DNA from: Mycoplasmopsis pullorum
Lineage (GTDB): Bacteria; Bacillota_I; Bacilli_A; Mycoplasmatales; Metamycoplasmataceae
Direction: 5' to 3'
Assembly: GCF_001900245.1 (NCBI RefSeq)
Contig: NZ_CP017813.1
Location: 496,001-560,000 of the forward strand
DNA length: 64,000 nt
Under the pieces are notes generated by a model. The model saw nothing but the letters and a program-made list of their open reading frames with translations. It did no database searches and was not told where the DNA came from. Below, piece by piece: positions 55,616 through 64,000 of the stretch. Position numbers and translations under genes: made by a program. Numbering within the stretch: position 1 is the stretch's first letter; each line of letters opens with the position of its first letter.

Positions 55616-56585
55616 ATTTGTGGTCTTTTTCTCAGTTAATAATTGCTTGATTTAATTTTTCTAAAACTAACGGAACTTCTGATCATGAATTCAACGTAAT
55701 TCCAGCAGCATTATCGTGTCCACCACCATTAAAATCACGTGCAACTACATTCACTAAAGGTCCATTTGATCTTAAACGTCCCCGGATTTTTCCATCTTCT
55801 AATTGAATGAAAAATGCTCAACAGCGATAATCTTCAATATTTGCCAATTCATTAACGAATATAGCTGCTTCAAGAGAATTGAAACCAAATTTTTCCATAA
55901 TTTCATTGGTTACTTCAAAATATAGAACTCTTACACTTTTTTTAAAATTTGACAATATTTCACCAACGAATTTAAGATCTTTCATACTTCTTTTGTTTAA
56001 TTCTTTAAGTATGTAATCTGGATGGAAACCGTTGCTCATTAAAAACGCAACTAATTCGTGTGTACGAGCCGAAGTATCAGGATATAAGAATCTACCTGAG
56101 TCGGTGTTAATTCCTAAATAGATGTGTGCAGATGCTTTTTGTGTAACTTTAAAATTACCGTCTTTAGCAATTTGTGCGATCATTTCAGCAGCGGCAACAT
56201 AATGTTCGTCAACTCATAAATAATCATATTGAATGTCTGATTCATTTGGATGATGGTCAATTCTTAATTTTGCTGTTGTTTTATTTTCATAAAGTAATTC
56301 AGCACATTCGATTCTGTCCCCAGAAGAAGCATCAACCACAACTGCTAATGAGTTGTTAAAATCAATATCTTCAATTTTGTCAAAGTGATATTCCATAAAA
56401 TCGAATGTGTGTTGATTATTTCCTACTGTATACACTTTCTTTTCAGGAAAATTAGTTTTAATTAATTCAGCCAAACCAGCTTGTGAACCTAAACAGTCCC
56501 CGTCTGGTCTGATGTGGTGAAAAATAACAATTGAGTCATATTTTTTAATAGCATTAATTGCAACTTGTGAATTTCCAATTTTCAT
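55614..56585 (-). CDS. DHH-family phosphoesterase (NrnA/MgpA-like), copy 1
   Basis: A 323-residue DHH/DHHA1 protein that, by family, degrades oligoribonucleotides or dephosphorylates pAp (or cyclic dinucleotides). DSIVIFHHIRPDGDCLGSQ (motif with DGD), VVVDASSGDR, RIDHHPNE (the DHH motif) and the C-terminal GGGHDNAAG nucleotide-binding motif. A paralog in opposite orientation lies at 58443-59414. SD weak (AAAGGAATAGTAAT). Confidence 0.93.
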
Positions 56586-56689
56586 ATTACTATTCCTTTA
56601 AATTTATTGATTTTTTAATTATTCTAATTATAGCAAAAAGGTATTAGTAAAGTCAATTGTATTATTTTTAATTTATTTCAAAAAGTATT

Positions 56690-56695
56690 TATAAT
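56690..56695 (+). promoter_or_regulatory. -10 box of yigZ
   Basis: TATAAT seven bases before the ATG; leaderless start likely. Confidence 0.6.
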
Positions 56696-56702
56696 TATCT
56701 TA

Positions 56703-57062
56703 ATGGAAGAAATTGTTATTAAAAAATCGTCATTTTTATCAATTGCCATTAATGTAAACTCAAAAGAGGAAGCTAAAAAAATCATCACTAAATACAAACA
56801 AAATTATAAAAAAGCCACACATGTGTGCTCGGCTTATTATATTTTAGAAAATGGTGTTGAAATGGCAGGTTTTGATGACGATGGTGAACCTAAAAATACT
56901 GCAGGAAGACCAATTTATGAACTTTTGAAACTTAAAAAAGTTTTTAATGTTGTAATAATCGTTATTCGATATTATGGTGGGATTCAATTAGGGGCTGGTG
57001 GACTCGTTCGTGCATATAGACAAAGTGCCTCCGCAGCAATAACAAAATATTTGAATAATTAA
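56703..57062 (+). CDS. YigZ/IMPACT-family protein
   Basis: 119 residues, only the N-terminal IMPACT domain: KKATHVCSAYYILENG, FDDDGEPKNTAGRPIYELL and YYGGIQLGAGGLVRAYRQS are diagnostic. The family's longer members add a C-terminal domain absent here. Possible role in translation or a dipeptidase-associated factor; unknown. pepA follows after ten bases. Confidence 0.9.
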   Translation: MEEIVIKKSSFLSIAINVNSKEEAKKIITKYKQNYKKATHVCSAYYILENGVEMAGFDDDGEPKNTAGRPIYELLKLKKVFNVVIIVIRYYGGIQLGAGGLVRAYRQSASAAITKYLNN

Positions 57063-57072
57063 AAGGAGACTT

Positions 57073-58452
57073 ATGATTAGAAAATTAAATAATAAACTAA
57101 ATGAAGAATTATTTACTTTAAAAGCTCAGTATCATGATGTTGATTTAGCAAATTCATGAATTGTAAAGAAAAACGGACATGTTACTGAAGATGTAGAAAA
57201 AAAAGAACTTTACATTTACATTGATAAAGAAAACACAAGTATTGAAGAACTTCAAAAACTTTTTTTGGGACTATCATCAAAAGTCAAAAGGGACACACAA
57301 ATTGATTTAGATTCTTTTGTGCGTGAAAACGTCACTTTAGAACAAATTTTACAAATAGCAGTTCTAAAAATTAATTTTTCATTAGCAACATTATTCAAAA
57401 AATCAATTAACCCTGTTAAAGTGGGACACAATAAGATAGAACTTTATGCCTCACAAGCAGATGATTTACAAAAATTGTTTAACAAGTTTTTAGTAATTTC
57501 GCAAGCTATTAATGATTGTCGTAATTTACAAATAATGCCTGAAAACTTCTTGAATTCTGAAGTATTGGCACAAAAAATTGTTGATGATTTTCAAGGTATT
57601 AAAAATCTAAAAGTTAAGGTTTTAGACAAAAAAGATATTGAAGCTCACAAGATGGGACTAATTTTATCAGTTAATAAAGGTAGTACACATGAGCCTAGAG
57701 TTGTTGTAATTGAGTACAACGGGGACAATTCTACAAGTGATAAAACTGTATTAGTTGGTAAAGGGATTACTTTCGATACTGGTGGAGTAAACACAAAAGG
57801 ATACTACATGAATGGTATGAAATTTGACATGTCTGGTAGTGTTATTGTAGCCTACGCAGTGAAAGCTGTAGCTCAATTAGAAGCTAAAACTAATGTTTCA
57901 GCCGTAATGATGATTACTGACAATAGATTAGATGGAGATGCTTCTTTACCAGAAAATATTTACCAATCAATGTCAGGTAAATGAGTAGAAGTTACCGACA
58001 CCGATGCGGAGGGAAGATTAGTACTAGCAGATGGATTGTATTATGGTGCGACTGAACTTGGAGCAACTACATTAGTAGATGTAGCTACACTAACTGGTTC
58101 ATTAAGATACGCATTAGGTTCAGAGTACACAGGGGTATGATCAACTAGTGATGAAAATTGAGATAAATTTAATTTAGCTGCAAAACGTGCACAAGAAAAA
58201 GTATGAAGAATGCCAATGCATGCAGATTACCACAGAACAAACTTATCATCAAAAGTTGCTGATTTGGCAAATTACTCAAGTGCAAGCAAATCAGATTCAA
58301 ACAGTGCCGCAATGTTTTTAAAAGAGTTTACTAACAACGTACCTTATATTCATTGTGATGTCGCCTTTACTGCAGATATAGCTGGGGAACCTCAAGGTGC
58401 ATTAATTGGGACTTTATTAGAATTTGTTAAAGGAGAATGTTGATGCAAATAG
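57073..58452 (+). CDS. pepA: Leucyl aminopeptidase (M17)
   Basis: A 459-residue cytosolic metallopeptidase. [26 protein letters not shown] and the signature [14 protein letters not shown] carry the metal-binding Asp and Glu. It reads TGA at 58441 as Trp and ends two codons later at TAG 58450-58452, overlapping the DHH start. Supplies amino acids from peptides. SD AAAGGAG. Confidence 0.96.
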
Positions 58453-59414
58453 GTTCATTAAAGGAAGCTAGTCGCTTAATTGAAAAGTACGATTCAATTG
58501 TTATTTTTCACCACATCAGACCAGACGGGGACTGTTTAGGTTCGCAGTTTGGACTGAAAGAACTTTTAAATATTAATTTTCCTGATAAAAAAGTTTATGC
58601 AATTGGGGACACTAAGGGATCGTTTAAGTTTCTTAATCTAGAACACGACGCTATCCCAAGTCCAGAAATTTTAAGTAAATCATTAGCGATTATTGTCGAT
58701 GCTAATTTTAAAGATCGAATTGAATGTCGTGAATTATTAGACTCAGAAATTTTTCCTGAAACATTGAGAATTGACCACCATCCTAATGATGATGACTTAT
58801 ATAATTGTACTCGTTGAGTAGATTCAAGTTATATCGCTGCTGATGAAATGGTGACTGAACTTGCTTTTGAAAACAATTGAAAAGTAACACCAAAAGCAGC
58901 TTCATATTTATATTTAGGAATCAACACTGACTCAGGTAGATTTTTATTTGATAAAACAAGTGCTCGAACATTTAGATTAGTTGCATTTTTATACGACAAT
59001 GGTTTAAATGCTGATTTCATTCATCGAAATTTAGCAGCTGTCACTTTAGAAGATTTAAAATATAATGCTTGATTAATGAGTACACTCAAAACTCGCGACG
59101 GGGTTGCTTATATTCAAAACGATTTAGAGAACACTTACAGATTTAATAAAACACCTCAATCATCTATTAGAGTAAATTCAATCGCAAATATTATTGGTTA
59201 TCCAATTTGAGTTCAATTTACTGAAGAAGAAGACAAAAGAGTCCGTGTTGAATTTAGATCAAATGGTCCAATCGTTCGCAATGTTGCACTCAAATGAGGT
59301 GGTGGTGGACACGAAAGAGCAAGTGGAGCCATGATTAATTCATTAGATTTAGTAGAACAAGTTATTGATGATTGTGCGTTAGAAGTTCAAAATTATTTAA
59401 ATGAGCAAAAATAA
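58443..59414 (+). CDS. DHH-family phosphoesterase (NrnA/MgpA-like), copy 2
   Basis: 323 residues, the same length as copy 1. DSIVIFHHIRPDGDCLGSQ, IIVDANFKDRIECREL, RIDHHPND and GGGGHERASGA. I start at ATG 58443, eight bases after AAGGAG; ATG 58437 lies too near. Fifty contiguous bases (58494-58543) are identical to the complement of 56485-56534 in copy 1. Confidence 0.93.
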
Positions 59415-59419
59415 TAACT

Positions 59420-59444
59420 CGTGGTTTAATACCACGTTTTATTT
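59420..59444 (+). terminator. Terminator after DHH copy 2
   Basis: CGTGGT (59420-59425) with ACCACG (59431-59436), TTAAT loop, then TTTTATTTT. Confidence 0.8.
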
Positions 59445-59458
59445 TGTAAAATATACAC

Positions 59459-60043
59459 ATGAAAAATAAATTCTGACCTCTTTTTATTTTCGTTCTAAAA
59501 GTCATGATTATCGGTTTTGGTGGCGGAAACGCAATAATGCCTGTGATAAAAAGCGAAGCAGTTGAAAAGAAAAAATGATTAACAATCGAAGAATTCGACC
59601 GCATGGTTATTGTCACCAATATGTTACCGGGACCGTCTGTGATTCAAGCGATCAGTTTTTTAGCGATTAAAAATTTAGGAATTTTTAAAGGAATCATTTT
59701 AACTCTTTTTGCGATCTTTCCGCACATTTTAATCGCTTTAGTTTTATATTTGCTTGCTAGCTATTTGCCAATCAACTATTTATATGCTATCAGCATTGGG
59801 GCTCTTTCAGTTATTGCTGGAGTACTTTTAAGTTTCGGATGAAGCTATATGACTAAATCAAAAAATATGATGAACACACCTTTATGACTATTAACTTTTT
59901 TGGTGACACTTGTCTTTTGTGTATTTGTCCCCTCTCCATTTAACTTACCAATTTTTGTTATGATACTTTTCTTTCTCATTTTAGGTGTAGTTGAATTTTG
60001 TTTATTCAAAAAAAGCAAAAAAATCCAAAAAGGGGACAAATAA
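59459..60043 (+). CDS. Chromate transporter family protein, N-terminal-type half
   Basis: 194 residues with 5-6 hydrophobic segments: VMIIGFGGGNAIMPVI (the FGGG motif of ChrA), EEFDRMVIVTNMLPGPSVIQ (LPGP motif). Single-domain CHR proteins occur in pairs; the partner follows directly. Possible inorganic anion transport; chromate is just the family name. TAAAAT six bases before ATG. Reads TGA Trp. Confidence 0.88.
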
Positions 60044-60044
60044 A

Positions 60045-60719
60045 ATGATATTAGCTATTTCTTTTTTGCTTTTAGGTCTTATTATAATTAGTCTTACCGT
60101 TTTTGGTGGTGGACAAGTTTTTATGCCTATATTTAAGTGATTTTGAGAAATTCTGAATGATAGTTTCGGGATTAGAATCACGGAAGCACAAATCGATTCG
60201 ATCTTTACAATTTCGAATGTAACCCCTGGGGTACTCTCAACAAAGTTTTCTCTTTTTAGTGGGATTTTGTTTTCGAATAATTTAGATGGACAAGCACAAT
60301 GGTGGGGATTCCTACTTATGTTTTTAACTTATAGTGTGTTTTGTTTACCAGCTATCTTTATTATGTATTTCTCCGCAAAATATTTAAAAAAATTTGAAGA
60401 TAAAAAATATATTAAATCTCTATTATTGTTAATGAAACCCATCGTAGCAGGCATCATCATTTCTATTTCAATTCAATTATTTATTAATTGTTTATTACCT
60501 TTTATTAACTTTAACGGTTCTAAAGGTTATTTAGTCATTAATCATAATTCAACCAAAAGTTCGTTTTTCAGCGGTTGAAGATTATATGTTATTTTTGCTT
60601 ATGTTCCAATTATGTTTTTATTAGGAATGTATTTGTATAATAAAAAAATATCGTTATTTTGAATAATATTAATCGGAGTCGTGAGTTCAATTATTGTTTT
60701 TATGCCGTGATTAAAGTAA
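60045..60719 (+). CDS. Chromate transporter family protein, C-terminal-type half
   Basis: 224 residues, hydrophobic: LIIISLTVFGGGQVFMPIFK, later SNVTPGVLSTKFSLFSGI where PGVLSTKF replaces the PG(P) motif of the first half. Longer than its partner. The two halves together equal a full-length ChrA. One base separates the genes. Confidence 0.88.
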
Positions 60720-60746
60720 AAAAGTAGCTTTTTACAGCTACTTTTT
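60719..60746. terminator. Bidirectional terminator between chr pair and tpiA
   Basis: AAAAAGTAGCT (60719-60729) with AGCTACTTTTT (60736-60746), six-base loop. Confidence 0.88.
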
Positions 60747-60747
60747 T

Positions 60748-61482
<735 letters not shown>

Positions 61483-61558
61483 CTTGTTTCTCCGTTTCTT
61501 TTAAAATTATAATATATATAAAATATTTTAAAAAAAACTAATATAAAAGGATATTGTT

Positions 61559-62570
61559 ATGGTATTAAAAACATCCAATAAAATTGAAATAAAAAATAAC
61601 AAGTTTAAACTTGATGATTGCACCCAAAATGTCCAAGTGAATCAAATTTTCAAAGTCATTGGTCCAAATAAATCTGTTAATGCTCAAGTTACTGAAATTA
61701 ATAAACAAAGTGCTGTTTTTAAATTGTATGATCCTAAAATTGATGACTTTGATTTATTTGTTTTTGACCTAGATGGGACACTTTTAAATCATGAATCTGA
61801 AATTTTTGAAAGTTCAATAAACACAATTAAGAAATTAAGTCAAATTGGCAAAAAAATCATTCTGGCTACTGGTAGACCAATCTATACTGGAAAAAAATAT
61901 GCTGAAGAAACTGGATTAAAAACAGAATGTGTTTTTTCAAACGGTGGTATGACTTACGATTTAATTTCAGACTCAATTACAGATTTAGTCGGTATCCCCG
62001 ATGGGGGAAGCTCAAGAAATTTATGATTTCTTAACTGCTAAAAAATACGATTTTTTGATTTATTCAGAAAAGGGAATTACTTCTTTTGATGCTAAGCGAA
62101 CAAATTTCATTCATCAAAGAAATTATTCTCAAATCTTACCGAATAATTATTGAGTAGGAGAGTCATTTCGGGATTTAGAAAATCATACAGTAACTAAATT
62201 TTTAATTATTTTGGATGATATAGAAACCAATACAGAAAATCTTAGATTAGAATTAAATGAATTTTTTAAAGATAAAAAAGATTCTTATTTCTTACAATCT
62301 CATCCTAAATTTTTTGACGTGATGTCTAAAACCGCTTCAAAAGGACGTTCGTTGAAAAAATTATTAGATAAGTGAAATATCGATCCAAATCGTGTTATAT
62401 CTTTTGGTGACGCTGATAATGATGTATCAAATTTTTTAATCACTGGATATGCAGTAGCGATGCAAAATGGATCATTAAAAGCTTTAGAAAATGCGAATGA
62501 TTCAGTCGATAATTCCAAACCTACATGATTAAGCGACTTTGTTAAAGATAAATTAAAAGCAAGTATTTAA
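61559..62570 (+). pseudogene. Cof-type HAD phosphatase with N-terminal extension, frameshifted
   Basis: About 336 residues when joined. Frame 1 from ATG 61559 holds a ~65-residue N-terminal part (FKVIGPNKSVNAQVTEIN, unfamiliar) and HAD motif I VFDLDGTLLNHESE and motif II ATGRP, then goes to TAA 62039-62041. Frame 2 from ATG 62001 (MGEAQEIYDFLTAKKYDFLI) holds the cap and motif IV SFGDADNDVSN, ending 62568-62570. Removing one C from the CCCC at 61996-61999 gives LVGIPMGEAQEI, one complete gene. SD AAAAGGA. Confidence 0.8.
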
Positions 62571-62580
62571 CTTGCTTTTT
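62555..62580 (+). terminator. Terminator overlapping the HAD stop
   Basis: AAAAGCAAGT (62555-62564) with ACTTGCTTTT (62570-62579), ATTTA loop. Confidence 0.8.
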
Positions 62581-62582
62581 AT

Positions 62583-64000
62583 TTATCAAATTTCAAAAAT
62601 ATCTTTTGGATCTGTGTATAGTGCGTCACCCGGTTCTAATTCATAGTGTTTTTGGAAAGGAGCAAAAATTTTCATTTGAATGTTTACTCTTTCTTTTGAA
62701 GGTGAGTGTGGATCGGTCAATAATCTTTGAATTGCAGCTTCAGGACGAGTTTTTGCTCTTTCACATCATGCGTAACCTTCGAAGAATTTTTCAATATCAA
62801 AGTCTTTTTCAGTTTTAGCAGCTTCAAGTGCTGAAATTAAACCACCTTGATCAGCAATATTTTCAGAAACAGTTAATGAACCATTAATCTTTCCGTATTT
62901 TGTTTCGTATCCGTTAAAAGCTTTAATCATAGCTTGTGTTTTTTCACGGAATGCTTCATAATCTTCTGGTGTTCATCAATTTTCGAAACTACCATTTTCG
63001 TCAAACTGTGCACCATTATTATCAAATGCATGTGAAATTTCGTGTCCAATTGTCATTCCTAATCCACCATAGTTTGCACTTGAATTTTGATTATAGTCAT
63101 AAAAAGGTGCTTTTAAGTATCCGGCTGGAAAAACAATTCTATTTGATAGAGGATTAAAGTATGCATTTACTTCATAAGAAGCCATTCCTCAAATGTTTTG
63201 ATCTACTTCTTTTTTATATTGAGTTAACAAATATTGATCAATGATTTCACTAAATTTATTGATATTTGATGTTAAAGAACCACCATCTTTATAATCTGTG
63301 ACAGTAAAATTATCATAGTATGAATAAATATATTCAGGATATCCTACCATTGGTTTAATTTTATTTAATTTACTGATTGCTTTTTCGATAGTTTGAGGTG
63401 ATAATCAAGTATTTTTTGAAAGACGGTTTTGGTAGACTTTAATTATTTTATCAATCATTTTTAAAACATCTTTACGTTCATTTTCACTAAAATTACTTTT
63501 TCCATAATATAAGCTTAGTGGTTCGCTAAATCACGAATTAGCCTGTAAATAAGCTCATTTCATTGGTTTAGGCAATTCTTTTGCACCGGTAATTGCTTTT
63601 TTGATTTCAAAAGTTATATCTCTAGTTTCAGGTGTTAAATATGATCCAATGCTTAAAATTGTTTTAAGATACATTAAATCTTTTACTTGTTCAAATGAAA
63701 TTAATTCGTTGTAAATTTTATCTAGGTTGTCAAGATATTTTTTATCTGAAGAAACAATTTGATCAATTTCAGTTTTAACTAACTCTTGAGCTTGCTTTAA
63801 AAGTGGAAATTTAGTCGAAACTTTTTCCAGCTCGGTTGCTGTATAAGGGTTATAAAGTAATTCAACTTTATTTTTTTCTTCACTAGTTAATGAATATTCA
63901 ACTAATTGGCGATCAGCTTCAAAAGCGTTTTTAAGAATTCTTTTAATTTCTGAATCTTTTTTACCTAAAGATTTCATCAATTTAGTTGCAGCTTCTTTAA
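62583..64000 (-). CDS. pepO: M13-family metallopeptidase (PepO-like), 5' end beyond window
   Basis: 472 residues visible to the right edge. GMTIGHEISHAFDNNGAQFD carries HExxH (bases 63027-63044), NIADQGGLISALEA (ENxADxGG, ~62841-62864) carries the third zinc ligand, and VNAYFNP is the substrate-binding NAYYxP. Ends FEIW with a TGA Trp, close to the terminal Trp of neprilysins. No signal peptide seen because the start is missing. PepO-type enzymes degrade oligopeptides. Confidence 0.93.

Overview
This is one stretch of an AT-rich mollicute chromosome. TGA is read as tryptophan throughout: S14, S8, rplD, ileS, lspA, metK and others only reach family length that way, and a tRNA-Trp with anticodon UCA lies at 31570-31644. 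The 16S/23S text, the loss of 5S from the rRNA operon, and A at the 23S position equivalent to E. coli 2057 fit the Mycoplasma hominis group (Metamycoplasma/Mycoplasmopsis). I do not name a species.

Layout. (1) 1-504: end of an unknown gene and a thioredoxin-like protein. (2) 616-9950: S10-spc ribosomal operon rpsJ to rplO in standard order with start/stop overlaps. (3) 10029-10364: an unexpected monocistron with its own terminator between rplO and secY. (4) 10438-15799: secY-adk, map-infA-rpmJ-rpsM-rpsK-rpoA-rplQ. (5) 15885-20703: truB, HAD phosphatase, ribF, rpsO, recA, ymdB. (6) 20742-26478: a 16S-23S operon without 5S, then eight tRNAs. (7) 26598-30502: lipoprotein, ileS, lspA. (8) Minus 30536-33824: gpsA, tRNA-Trp, acpP and three unrecognised genes. 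(9) 34210-41814: pyk (+), then nusG-secE-rpmG and an ABM protein-metG-trmN6-rnr-secG block (-). (10) 41947-47352: K+ channel and P-type ATPase, five tRNAs, HAD phosphatase. (11) Minus 47311-50089: LtrA-like protein, rpmE, rpsD, rpiB. (12) 50146-60719: a peptidase-C39/ABC exporter cassette, ybeY-cdd-era, metK behind a structured leader, inverted DHH phosphoesterase paralogs around yigZ and pepA, and a chromate-transporter pair. (13) 60748-64000: tpiA, a frameshifted HAD gene and the 3' part of an M13 metallopeptidase.

Most of the window is housekeeping: ribosome assembly, protein export (secY, secE, secG, lspA), translation factors and a few central-metabolism genes. The accessory points of interest are the C39/ABC cassette (complete C-H-D triad, peptidase encoded separately from the exporter), a SAM-riboswitch-like leader on metK, an 11-nt tandem duplication in a normally invariant part of 23S rRNA, single-base frameshifts in rnr, the LtrA-like gene and a HAD gene, an inverted near-identical DHH pair, and a strong excess of the word GGGAC/GGGGAC on coding strands in more than one reading frame. 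All counts are by eye.
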